DNA of 6,578 nucleotides from Patulibacter sp. (lineage in GTDB: Bacteria; Actinomycetota; Thermoleophilia; Solirubrobacterales; Solirubrobacteraceae): contig JAVHXX010000254.1 of NCBI GenBank assembly GCA_031119595.1, positions 1 to 6,578 of the forward strand, written 5' to 3'. Positions 1 through 6,172 of this stretch are shown piece after piece. Within the stretch, counting starts at the first letter, position 1. Every line of letters starts with the position of its first letter. The position numbers and the translations under genes were made by a program. Below the pieces are notes generated by a model. That model did not search any database, had not been told where the DNA came from, and saw nothing but the letters and a program-made list of their open reading frames with translations.

Positions 1-689
1 GACTCGGCCCAGTCCGGGGTGGCGACGATCGACGCGATCACACCCACGACCGCCGAGGCCGTCCCGACGCCGAAGAGCGCCGTCGCGATGGGCACGCCGG
101 CCGCGACCAGCGACCCGAACGTGAGCAGCAGGATCAGCAGGGCGACCGTGAGACCGACGCCTTCCGACGACACCTTGCCCTGCTCGGAGTTCGTGATCAC
201 CTGCCCGCCGAAGCGGACGTTCACCGCCGGCGTCGATGCCGAGTCCGCGATGTCCATGATCGCCGGGCCGTGGTCGATCGCGACGTTCGCGGCGCGCTGC
301 GTGAGCGGGACGGGCAGCAGGCCGATCGTCCCGTCGTCCGAGATCCGCGCGTCGGCGACCTTCGCCGTCCCGATGCCTGGGATGCGATGGAGCCGGCGCA
401 CGAGCTCGGTCACGTGGTCCTCGGCGGCGGCCGAGTCCGCGTGCTTCGCCGACCACGTGAGGAGGAGGGTGTCGTAGTCGGCGTTCGGGAACTTCGCCTT
501 GATCGTGTCGGCAACGGCGTTCGAATCGCTGCCGGGCGTCTCGTAGTCGACGCTCCACTCGCCGGCGATCCGCGGGCCCCCGACCACCGCGAGGACGAGG
601 ACGACGACCCAGCCCACCACGACGAGACGCCGACGGCGCACCATCAGCCGCGCCAGGCGGGCGAGGGTCGATTCGGGCGGGTGACTCAT
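1..689 (-). CDS. MMPL/RND-family membrane transporter, N-terminal part (runs off the window)
   Basis: Only the first 229 residues are present; the gene continues beyond base 1. The start is the ATG complementary to 687-689. A basic N-terminus (RLMVRRRR, residues 14-21) precedes a first membrane helix at about 22-38. An extracytoplasmic domain follows at about 40-175, opening with DYETPGSDSNAVAD (48-61), the variant of 'F.LPGT.S..A' usual in actinobacterial MMPL proteins. A second helix lies at about 177-197 and a third at about 203-223, with the LTFGSLVAAGVPI motif typical of the MMPL domain. Known for the family: proton-driven export of lipids or other hydrophobic compounds in actinobacterial cell envelopes. 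The substrate here cannot be read from sequence. The gene diverges from the marR gene at 871, suggesting control by that regulator (inference). No clear ribosome binding site precedes the ATG. The family call is firm; full length is typically 700 or more residues. Confidence 0.9.
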   Translation of the reverse strand, partial: MSHPPESTLARLARLMVRRRRLVVVGWVVVLVLAVVGGPRIAGEWSVDYETPGSDSNAVADTIKAKFPNADYDTLLLTWSAKHADSAAAEDHVTELVRRLHRIPGIGTAKVADARISDDGTIGLLPVPLTQRAANVAIDHGPAIMDIADSASTPAVNVRFGGQVITNSEQGKVSSEGVGLTVALLILLLTFGSLVAAGVPIATALFGVGTASAVVGVIASIVATPDWAE

Positions 690-720
690 GGCGTGACGAT
701 CGTTTCCGACGAGTGTGGAG

Positions 721-726
721 AGGCTA
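721..726 (-). promoter_or_regulatory. candidate -10 element of the MMPL transporter gene
   Basis: Read on the minus strand this is TAGCCT, fitting the TANNNT consensus of actinobacterial -10 elements. It would start transcription near 714, leaving a leader of about 25 bases before the ATG at 689. No convincing -35 box is visible. It rests on one short match in the right place, so it is weak. Confidence 0.35.
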
Positions 727-762
727 GACGGTGCCCGGATCCCTGGCAGAACGGCGTACCAT

Positions 763-849
763 TTTCCAGGCAATGATTTCCAAGGCAACTGTTGTGGCGG
801 AAGCTATCACAGACGGTTTCCACGTCAACTCTTCGATTTCCACGTCAAC
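763..849 (+). repeat. four-copy TTTCCAnnnCAAC direct-repeat array (putative operators)
   Basis: Four related direct repeats lie in the divergent region between the transporter and marR: TTTCCAGGCAA at 763-773, TTTCCAAGGCAAC at 777-789, TTTCCACGTCAAC at 817-829 and the identical TTTCCACGTCAAC at 837-849. With three flanking bases the last two copies match in 15 of 16 positions. Copies 2, 3 and 4 begin 40 and 20 bases apart, close to whole helical turns, so bound proteins would face the same side of the DNA. The last copy overlaps the expected -35 and spacer zone of the marR promoter (-10 at 859-864). A small inverted repeat, CAAC-T-GTTG, lies at 786-794 across the end of copy 2. The repeats are directly visible; a role as binding sites for the adjacent MarR or another regulator is inferred. 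MarR proteins normally prefer palindromes, which argues for some caution. Confidence 0.6.
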
Positions 850-858
850 GGTTTCGGC

Positions 859-864
859 TACGAT
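859..864 (+). promoter_or_regulatory. -10 element of a probable leaderless marR promoter
   Basis: TACGAT fits TANNNT and ends six bases before the ATG at 871, so the expected transcription start falls on the A of the start codon. No Shine-Dalgarno sequence precedes this ATG, as expected for a leaderless message. The upstream zone is occupied by the TTTCCACGTCAAC repeats rather than a recognisable -35 box. Confidence 0.6.
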
Positions 865-870
865 CTCCGG

Positions 871-1386
871 ATGGGCGAAGCCTTCAAGTCCCCCGCCTTC
901 GTCGCCTACTACGGCCTCCTGCAGCTCCACGCGCAGACCCTCGAGCGCATCGAACGCGACTTCGAGGCCCAAGCCGGCTTCCCGGCGAGCTGGTACGAAC
1001 TCATGGCGTGCGTGGAGGGCGAGCACGCCGAGGGCAAGCGGATGAACGAGCTCGCCGACATCCTCCTCATCTCGCGTGGCGGCGCCACGAAGCTCGTCGC
1101 CCGCATGGAGGAAGCCGGCTACGTCGAACGGGTCACCCCGAAGCACGACCGGCGGGCCACCTTCGCCCGGCTCACGCCGAAGGGGGCGGAGGCCGCCGCC
1201 GCGGCGCATCCGATCCAGCTCGCCCTCGTCGAGCAGTACTTCGGAAGCCACGTCGACCAGGCCGACCTCGACGACCTCACCCGCATCGCGGACAAGGTCC
1301 TCAAGGGCATCGACGCGGAGTGCAGCTGGCTCGACGAGATCAAGGGCTCCGAGGTGGCGAAGCTCGCCGAGGGTGCCCAGGCCTGA
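871..1386 (+). CDS. MarR-family transcriptional regulator
   Basis: A 171-residue cytoplasmic DNA-binding protein. The winged helix-turn-helix is clear: helices at about 39-67 (ASWYELMACVE, RMNELADILLISRG), a recognition helix at about 69-82 (GGATKLVARMEEA), then a wing at 86-105 with the signature PKHDRRATFARLTPKG, including the DRR triad (93-95) typical of MarR wings. N- and C-terminal helices (about 9-35 and 113-150) would form the dimer interface. The C-terminal tail (151-171) makes it slightly longer than the usual 140-160 residues. I chose the ATG at 871 because family similarity begins there and a -10 element sits six bases upstream; the GTG at 715 in the same frame would place the whole control region inside the gene. 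It diverges from an MMPL transporter, the usual arrangement for a ligand-responsive repressor of an exporter and of itself (inference). Ligand unknown. Confidence 0.9.
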   Translation: MGEAFKSPAFVAYYGLLQLHAQTLERIERDFEAQAGFPASWYELMACVEGEHAEGKRMNELADILLISRGGATKLVARMEEAGYVERVTPKHDRRATFARLTPKGAEAAAAAHPIQLALVEQYFGSHVDQADLDDLTRIADKVLKGIDAECSWLDEIKGSEVAKLAEGAQA

Positions 1387-1427
1387 GCAGGTTGCGGCGC
1401 CGCCGCGCCCGCCGACCCGGTCCGCGG

Positions 1428-2786
1428 TCAGCTCGCGCGCAGTGCCGCGAGCGCACGACCGGTGTGTTCGCGCTGGTGCAGCGCGACCTCGCGGCGCTCC
1501 GGTGGCGCCCAGGCGACGAGGTCGTCGAGCATCACCCGCAGGTGGCGGCGCACCTGCGCGTGTCGCGCCCCGAAGTCGGCGAGTTCCTCGCACGCGAGCC
1601 TGAGGTAGTGCCCGAACGTCGGCGCCGGCAGGATGACCCGCACCACGCCGTCGGCGTCGGTGATCCGGTGTTCGCCGAGCTGCCGCCAGGCGAGTCGGCG
1701 GAGCAGGTCGTGCATCTGGTCGATCGCCTGGACCGCCGTGGTCGGGTCGTTGACGCCCGGCGCGAGGCCCTTCAGGCCGATGTCGACGAGGACGCGGAAC
1801 GCGTGACGGGGATCGTGGGCGAGCGTCGGCTCGGAGGCGAACGCGAGCGTGGGGCGCAGCGATTCCGGCCAGTCGGCGTCGGTTTCGCCGTCGACCCGCA
1901 GGAGGGCCGACCCTGCCGGGACGAACCGGCCGATCGGCACGAGCAGGCGGACCTGGCTGTCGCGCTCACGCGCCAGGGCCGCGAGGCGGGCCGCGTCGAT
2001 CGCCACGAGCGTGCCGGGGCGGCCGTCGTGGGCGAGCACGCCCGGGCCGTCGACGAGGAAACGCTGCGTCGGTGGCGCATCGAAGTCGCCGTCCCAGCGG
2101 GCCGGCTCCGCGGTCTCGACGATGGCGATGCTCGTCGCGTCCGGTGAGGCGTCGGCCGGCCGCGGTGCGCCCTCCGGAGCCACGGAGTCGACCCCGGATC
2201 CGTCGGGCGCGGCGCCGAAGGGCAGCGGGTGCACGATCTCGAGTTCCCGCCGTGCCTGGTCGCCGACCACCGCGACGGCGTTCCCCACGCGGAGCGTGTT
2301 CGTGACGCGGTCGAGCATCACGACGAACCAGATCGCCGCGAGGATCGACCACGAGGTCGCCACGATCCCGAAGACGTCGTCGACGCTCTGTTCGTCGTCG
2401 CGCACGAGCAACGCGCCGATCGTCGAATAGACGAATGCCCCGAACGACAGCCCGAGCGCCCGCTTCAGCTGGCGGTCGCGGCGCAGGATGCCGACGAGCC
2501 TCGGCGACATCGCGATCGACGCGAACTCGACGGTGATGAACGAGATGGTGATCACGAACCCGGCGAGGGCGAGGGTGCCGCTGGCGACCGAGGTGAGCAG
2601 GGTCGCGTCGACCTCCGGGCCCGAGATGAGGTCGATGGTCGGCAGGAGCTCGGTGACGCCCACGAGCAGGAGGGCGACCACCACGTAGAAGGCGGGGACC
2701 AACCACAGACTCTCGCCGGCGAGGTGTCTCAGGCGGAAGCGGACGATGGGCACGGCACCGGGCGCGTGCAGCGTGGGGATGGTCAT
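1428..2786 (-). CDS. DUF2254 family predicted membrane protein
   Basis: A 452-residue protein of unknown function. The N-terminal part has four likely membrane helices, at about residues 28-49, 67-92, 112-128 and 138-158, the layout usual for DUF2254. The hallmark of the family is the segment at 325-357, DPRHAFRVLVDIG followed by LKGLAPGVNDPTTAVQAID, in a soluble C-terminal domain predicted to be cytoplasmic. A proline-, alanine- and aspartate-rich stretch at about 190-240 looks like a flexible linker or lineage-specific insertion. The start is the ATG complementary to 2784-2786, supported by a TANNNT element six bases upstream. It follows the patatin gene on the same strand after 126 bases, so it may be partly co-transcribed but appears to have its own promoter. 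It converges with marR, with 41 bases between the two stops. No biochemical role is known to me for the family, and I assign none. Confidence 0.87.
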   Translation of the reverse strand: MTIPTLHAPGAVPIVRFRLRHLAGESLWLVPAFYVVVALLLVGVTELLPTIDLISGPEVDATLLTSVASGTLALAGFVITISFITVEFASIAMSPRLVGILRRDRQLKRALGLSFGAFVYSTIGALLVRDDEQSVDDVFGIVATSWSILAAIWFVVMLDRVTNTLRVGNAVAVVGDQARRELEIVHPLPFGAAPDGSGVDSVAPEGAPRPADASPDATSIAIVETAEPARWDGDFDAPPTQRFLVDGPGVLAHDGRPGTLVAIDAARLAALARERDSQVRLLVPIGRFVPAGSALLRVDGETDADWPESLRPTLAFASEPTLAHDPRHAFRVLVDIGLKGLAPGVNDPTTAVQAIDQMHDLLRRLAWRQLGEHRITDADGVVRVILPAPTFGHYLRLACEELADFGARHAQVRRHLRVMLDDLVAWAPPERREVALHQREHTGRALAALRAS

Positions 2787-2792
2787 GGCCGG

Positions 2793-2798
2793 ACGGTA
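2793..2798 (-). promoter_or_regulatory. -10 element of a probable leaderless DUF2254 promoter
   Basis: On the minus strand the sequence is TACCGT, followed by six bases (CCGGCC) and then the ATG. This spacing puts the expected transcription start at the start codon. No Shine-Dalgarno sequence is present. No obvious -35 box is seen in the G+C-rich upstream DNA. Confidence 0.5.
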
Positions 2799-2888
2799 CG
2801 GGCGTTCGGGCCCGTCGCCCGGGCGCCGTGCGCATGGTCACTGGGCAAGCGGAAGCAGCGCGTGTGCGGGCGATATCCGCTAGTCCGG

Positions 2889-2906
2889 GCGGAGCGTGCG
2901 CTCCGC
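2889..2906 (-). terminator. 8-bp inverted repeat after the patatin gene, candidate terminator or attenuator
   Basis: GCGGAGCG at 2889-2896 and CGCTCCGC at 2899-2906 are perfect inverted arms separated by two bases; a realistic hairpin would have about seven pairs and a four-base loop. It begins six bases after the patatin stop codon (TAA, complement of 2913-2915) and precedes the DUF2254 gene. No T-tract follows on the minus strand, so it would be a T-less hairpin of the kind often seen in actinobacteria, or a stem that protects the 3' end of the upstream message. Confidence 0.5.
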
Positions 2907-2912
2907 GAACGG

Positions 2913-3917
2913 TTACCGGAGCCGGCGCCGGTCGCGGTGCTCGCGGCGGTCGCCCTCGGTGGGCGTGTGCCGCTCCGGGGAGAGGTCCTGGGCGAGCTTC
3001 TCGAGCTCACCGTGGCGCTGCTCGATGAGGAGCTCGGCGTTGCGGCGCAGCGCCGCGAGGTTGCGCGGGCTGGCGTCGTCCATGGCCTCGGTGCAGCCCG
3101 TGAGCGGGATCTGGAACCGGTGGTTGCGCTCGCCGAGCATGCGGTGGAGCTGCTCCTGCACGATCGACGACGACGCGTCGAAGAACATGTCGATCATCGG
3201 CCGGGCCCAGCGCACCGCACCCCAGGTCGAGGCCTCTTCCCAGCGGAGGCGCTTGTTGAGCTCGCCGGTGCCGAGGCTCACGATCGTGACCGGCTCCTGC
3301 GGGCGCATGGTCGCGCCCTCGATGGCCGCCAGAAGTGCGGGGTTGTGGGCGACGATGCCGCCGTCGATCAGGGATCCCGGGGCATGCTTGCCGGGCGGGG
3401 TGAGACGCATCGGCGCGAAGTAGGTCGGGGCGGCGATCGTCGCCCGGGCCACCTGCCACAGCGCGCGGTCGTGGCCGGCGTCCTGCTGCGCGGCCCACGA
3501 GTTGAATCGCACGGGCGTGCGGCGCTCGACGTCGTAGGAGCAGATCATCAGGCCGGTGGTCGCGTCGCGCAGACGCACCGGGCCGCAGTAGTCGAAGAGG
3601 ACCTCGTTGAGGGTTTCGTCGGAGTAGCGCGGGCGGGAGAACCCGAACCGCGTCCGCGCGGAGCGGCCGAGCGTGCGGCGGAAGATGCGCGCGCCCTCGC
3701 GCTCGAACAGGCCGGTGACCTCGTCGGCCGACCACCGGGCGCCCTTGTTGTCGCCGGGGACGGCGAGCGCGCACGCGACGAGGCCGCCGGCCGAGCTGCC
3801 GGCGATGAGGTCGAAGAGTTCGTGGGTGGCGTGACCGGAGAGGCGCTCGAGCTCGGCGAGCACGACGCCCGGGAGGAGTCCACGGATGCCGCCTCCATCG
3901 ATCGCCAACACCCGCAT
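2913..3917 (-). CDS. patatin-like phospholipase / lipid acyl hydrolase
   Basis: A 334-residue patatin-domain protein. The N-terminus MRVLAIDGGGIRG carries the oxyanion-hole motif DGGGIRG (7-13). The nucleophile elbow is GSSAG (40-44, Ser42), and the catalytic Asp185 lies in the DGG motif of SLIDGGIVAHNP (182-193). All residues of the Ser-Asp dyad are therefore intact. Known for the family: hydrolysis of acyl ester bonds in phospholipids or neutral lipids. No signal peptide or membrane helix is visible, so a cytoplasmic or peripheral location is likely. The last ~30 residues are highly charged (ERHTPTEGDRREHRDRRRLR). The ATG complementary to 3915-3917 was chosen because the family begins exactly at this methionine and a TANNNT element lies seven bases upstream; the open frame continues to 5084 but runs antisense to the neighbouring hydrolase. 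It diverges from the alpha/beta hydrolase at 4074. The natural substrate cannot be inferred. Confidence 0.9.
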   Translation of the reverse strand: MRVLAIDGGGIRGLLPGVVLAELERLSGHATHELFDLIAGSSAGGLVACALAVPGDNKGARWSADEVTGLFEREGARIFRRTLGRSARTRFGFSRPRYSDETLNEVLFDYCGPVRLRDATTGLMICSYDVERRTPVRFNSWAAQQDAGHDRALWQVARATIAAPTYFAPMRLTPPGKHAPGSLIDGGIVAHNPALLAAIEGATMRPQEPVTIVSLGTGELNKRLRWEEASTWGAVRWARPMIDMFFDASSSIVQEQLHRMLGERNHRFQIPLTGCTEAMDDASPRNLAALRRNAELLIEQRHGELEKLAQDLSPERHTPTEGDRREHRDRRRLR

Positions 3918-3924
3918 GCCGTCC

Positions 3925-3930
3925 ACGCTA
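3925..3930 (-). promoter_or_regulatory. -10 element of a probable leaderless patatin promoter
   Basis: On the minus strand TAGCGT is followed by seven bases (GGACGGC) and the ATG of the patatin gene. The spacing predicts transcription starting at or one base before the start codon. No Shine-Dalgarno sequence is seen. A clear -35 box is lacking. Confidence 0.5.
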
Positions 3931-4058
3931 GCTGAGGGGTCGGTGGGCAAGCGGTCGGGGTGCTCGTGCTGGGCGACGCATTGCACCGGAGACCGGGGTG
4001 GGGAATTGCACACGCGCTCACCCCGCGTGGAATCGGTGGTCCCCGCGGGTTTCACGGA

Positions 4059-4064
4059 TACGAT
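4059..4064 (+). promoter_or_regulatory. -10 element of the alpha/beta hydrolase promoter
   Basis: TACGAT, identical to the marR -10 element, lies nine bases before the ATG at 4074. Transcription would begin near 4071, leaving a leader of only about three bases. Nothing resembling a ribosome binding site is present. The 156-base divergent region to the patatin gene (3918-4073) holds both promoters; I see no strong operator palindrome in it. Confidence 0.5.
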
Positions 4065-4073
4065 CCGCGGACC

Positions 4074-4949
4074 ATGGGCGCCTTCGCAGACTCGAGCACT
4101 CCCGACCCGGTCGTCTCGACCCTCACGCTTCCGGATGGCGGCGAGCGGGTCGTGTGGCGGTGGGGCGTCGGCCGGCCGTTGCTCGTGATCCAGGGCATGA
4201 GCGGCACGCACGACCACTGGGGTCCGCAGCTCGTGGAACAGCTGCTCGCCGACGGTCGCTCGATCGTGTGCGTGAACCACCGCGGCGTCTACGGCACCGC
4301 GCGCCCCGAGCCGGGCTACGCGATCACCGATCTCGCCGACGACCAGGCGGCGGCCCTGGACGTGCTCGGGATCGACGAGCCGATCGACGTGTTCGGGATC
4401 TCCATGGGTGGCATGACGGCCATGGAACTCACGCTGCGCCATCCCGAGAAGGTGCGCACCCTCGGCCTCGGCTGCACGACGGCGGGCGGCGCCTTCATGA
4501 CCCAGCCGAACCCGGCCGACATCCAGCGGCTGTTCGAGGCGCAGCAGTCGGGCGACAAGGACCTCGCGTTCCGCGCGGGGTTCGAGGTGAACTTCTCGGA
4601 GAAGTGGTGGACCGACGAGGCCCTCGTCCAGGAGTTCCTGCGGCTGTCGCTGCTCGCTCCCGTCCCGCTCTCCGTGGTGATGAGCCAGCTCCAGGCGATC
4701 GGCCAGCACGACGTCGGCGCCCGCCTCGGCGAGATCTCGGTGCCGACGGCGGTGATGCACGGCACGGTCGACCGGATGCTGCCCTTCCCGAACGCCACAC
4801 CGATCCACGAGGGCATCGCGGGAGCCACCCTCGACGTCTTCGAGGACGCCGGCCACCTCTACTTCTGGGAGGAACCGCTGCGGGTCGCGGCGATCCTCGA
4901 GCAGCTCAGCACGCGCAGTTCCGAGCGTTCTCCCTCGACCACAGCCTGA
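4074..4949 (+). CDS. alpha/beta-fold hydrolase
   Basis: A 291-residue single-domain alpha/beta hydrolase. The nucleophile elbow is GISMGG (108-113, Ser110). The acid is most likely Asp233 in the segment VPTAVMHGTVDRMLPF, and the catalytic histidine is His261 in EDAGHLYFWE, giving an intact Ser-Asp-His triad. The oxyanion-hole strand reads LLVIQGMSG (36-44), with Gln in place of the His of the common HG motif. A cap region spans about 137-215. No signal peptide is visible, so it is probably cytoplasmic. The fold supports ester, lipid or C-C bond hydrolysis, but the sequence does not fix the substrate; esterase or monoacylglycerol-lipase-like activity is a plausible guess. I chose the ATG at 4074 because a -10 element lies just upstream; in-frame codons reaching back to 3960 do not look like protein of this family. 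It diverges from the patatin gene and is followed by a hairpin. Confidence 0.88.
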   Translation: MGAFADSSTPDPVVSTLTLPDGGERVVWRWGVGRPLLVIQGMSGTHDHWGPQLVEQLLADGRSIVCVNHRGVYGTARPEPGYAITDLADDQAAALDVLGIDEPIDVFGISMGGMTAMELTLRHPEKVRTLGLGCTTAGGAFMTQPNPADIQRLFEAQQSGDKDLAFRAGFEVNFSEKWWTDEALVQEFLRLSLLAPVPLSVVMSQLQAIGQHDVGARLGEISVPTAVMHGTVDRMLPFPNATPIHEGIAGATLDVFEDAGHLYFWEEPLRVAAILEQLSTRSSERSPSTTA

Positions 4950-4959
4950 GGGTTTGCCC

Positions 4960-4975
4960 GGGCGCGTAAGTGCCC
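4960..4975 (+). terminator. hairpin with GUAA tetraloop after the hydrolase gene, candidate terminator
   Basis: GGGCGC at 4960-4965 pairs with GTGCCC at 4970-4975 (six pairs, one of them G-U), closing a GTAA loop at 4966-4969, which as RNA is a stable GNRA tetraloop. It begins ten bases after the hydrolase stop codon. There is no T-tract behind it. It may end the hydrolase message before the reductase-desaturase operon; an overlapping palindrome, GCCCGGGC at 4956-4963, offers an alternative fold. Confidence 0.4.
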
Positions 4976-5002
4976 ACGGACACAGTTGTGGTGGATCGCG
5001 CC

Positions 5003-5008
5003 TAGGGT
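5003..5008 (+). promoter_or_regulatory. candidate -10 element of the reductase-desaturase operon
   Basis: TAGGGT fits TANNNT and would start transcription near 5014-5015, giving a leader of about 48 bases before the ATG at 5063. The same bases contain an in-frame TAG (5003-5005) that bounds the reductase reading frame upstream. The leader contains a small hairpin, CCCGG-CTG-CCGGG at 5035-5047, and no clear ribosome binding site. No good -35 box is visible, so this is tentative. Confidence 0.35.
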
Positions 5009-5062
5009 GATCACGGCACGCTCGGCGGCCGCTACCCGGCTGCCGGGCGGGCTCCTCGCTCG

Positions 5063-6172
5063 ATGGTCGAACGTGCCGCAACACCCACCATTTCCCGCGT
5101 CCGCCGCCGCGTCGCGGGCCTCGCGCGCTCGCTCACCACGCCGCTGCTCCCGGACGACTACCTCGCGCTGATCAACCCGGCCTGGTCGGCGCGCGAACTG
5201 ACCGGCACGGTCGTCGAGGTCCGCGCCGACGCCGACGGCGCGAAGACGATCGTCGTGCGACCGAACTTTCCCTGGCCCGGCCACCGGCCCGGCCAGTATC
5301 TGCGGATCGGGGCCGAGATCAACGGCATCCGCCACTGGCGGGCGTATTCGATCACGTCGGATCCGGGGCACCCGGACGGCTACGTCAGCGTGACGGTCAA
5401 GAAGGTCGAGGACGGCAAGATGTCGCCGTTCTTCACCGAGGTGTGCGAGGCCGGGGCGATGGTCTACCTGGGCGAGGTCGAAGGGGAGTTCGGCAAGGTC
5501 GACCCCGAGCGGCCGCGTCGCGGCAAGCTGCTCATGATCAGCGCGGGCAGCGGCGTGACGCCGATTCTCAGCCTCGTGCGCGATCTCGAGCGCAACGGCA
5601 CCATCGACGACCTCGTGCACCTGCACGGATGCCGCACGCCCGAACACTTCATCTTCGGTGACCTGCTCCGTGCCACCGCCCGTCGCCACGAGGGGTACCG
5701 GCTCCACGAGCAGCACAGCGCCTCCGACGGTCGCCTCGATGCGGACCGGCTCGAGGCGCTCGTCCCGGACTGGCGCGACCGCGAGACCTATCTCTCGGGC
5801 CCACGCGAGATGATCGACGCGTTCCAGGACCACTGGGAGGCCGCGGGACTGGCGGAGGAGCTCCACGTCGAACGCTTCCAGCCGGTGATCGGGACCGGCG
5901 ACGCCGAGGTGGGGACCGGCGGCACGGTGCGATTCCGCGTCACCGATGTCGACGCGACGTGCGATGTCGGGGTGTCGATGCTCGTCGGCGGCGAAGACGC
6001 CGGCGCGAAGCTCCCGTACGGCTGCCGGATGGGCATCTGCCACACGTGCGTCGGTCGGCTGCGCAGCGGCAAGGTCCGCGACCTGCGCAGCGGCGAGGTG
6101 CACGGCGAAGAGGGCGAAACCGTCCGAACCTGCGTCAACGCGCCCGAGGGCCACGTCGAGATCGAGCTCTGA
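5063..6172 (+). CDS. ferredoxin reductase with C-terminal [2Fe-2S] domain, electron donor for the desaturase
   Basis: A 369-residue three-domain flavo-iron-sulfur reductase that should carry electrons from NAD(P)H through FAD to [2Fe-2S]. The FAD domain (about 44-145) has the flavin motif RAYS at 93-96. The nucleotide domain (about 154-272) has SAGSGVTP at 160-167 and YLSGP at 243-247. The C-terminal plant-type ferredoxin domain (about 286-369) has cysteines 321, 326, 329 and 357 in CRMGICHTC and VRTCVN, so all four cluster ligands are present. The N-terminal LLPDDYLALINPAWS (28-42) resembles actinobacterial reductases paired with acyl-CoA desaturases, such as Rv3230c, known to serve DesA3 in Mycobacterium tuberculosis. 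The next gene, nine bases downstream, is that type of desaturase, making the role strong by context. The ATG at 5063 is the only ATG after the in-frame stop at 5003, though no ribosome binding site supports it. Confidence 0.92.
   Translation: MVERAATPTISRVRRRVAGLARSLTTPLLPDDYLALINPAWSARELTGTVVEVRADADGAKTIVVRPNFPWPGHRPGQYLRIGAEINGIRHWRAYSITSDPGHPDGYVSVTVKKVEDGKMSPFFTEVCEAGAMVYLGEVEGEFGKVDPERPRRGKLLMISAGSGVTPILSLVRDLERNGTIDDLVHLHGCRTPEHFIFGDLLRATARRHEGYRLHEQHSASDGRLDADRLEALVPDWRDRETYLSGPREMIDAFQDHWEAAGLAEELHVERFQPVIGTGDAEVGTGGTVRFRVTDVDATCDVGVSMLVGGEDAGAKLPYGCRMGICHTCVGRLRSGKVRDLRSGEVHGEEGETVRTCVNAPEGHVEIEL

Noticed and set aside
715..870. GTG start at 715 giving a 52-residue extension to MarR.
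   Set aside because: The extension would encode the repeat array and promoter region, shows no similarity to MarR proteins, and the ATG at 871 has a well-placed -10 element.
1394..1403. Palindrome GCGGCGCCGC between the convergent stops of marR and DUF2254 as a bidirectional terminator.
   Set aside because: It has no loop bases and no T-tract; in G+C-rich DNA such a palindrome is common, so I do not call a terminator.
792..2147. Open frame on the plus strand (451 codons).
   Set aside because: It overlaps marR out of frame and runs antisense to DUF2254, with an arginine-rich composition; it is a shadow of the two real genes.
2913..3917. Patatin as a CapV-like effector of a CBASS anti-phage system.
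   Set aside because: CapV phospholipases share the DGGGxRG, GxSxG and DGG motifs, but no CD-NTase cyclase or other CBASS gene is adjacent; the neighbours are a DUF2254 gene and a metabolic-type hydrolase.
2229..3935. Long open frame on the plus strand (568 codons).
   Set aside because: It lies antisense to the patatin and DUF2254 genes, is dominated by Arg, Gly, Ala, Asp and Glu, and shows no recognisable domain; such antisense frames are typical of G+C-rich genes.
4021..4050. CCCCGCG repeated at 4021 and 4041 in the patatin-hydrolase divergent region.
   Set aside because: A seven-base G+C-only repeat is too likely by chance here to be called an operator.
791..4994. GTTGTGGCGG at 791-800 and GTTGTGGTGG at 4985-4994 as a shared operator of marR and the desaturase operon.
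   Set aside because: A 9-of-10 match between two intergenic regions of this size is expected about once by chance, and no further copies support it.
3918..5084. Upstream extension of the patatin reading frame.
   Set aside because: It is antisense to the alpha/beta hydrolase and the patatin domain begins exactly at the ATG complementary to 3915-3917, which has a -10 element in front of it.
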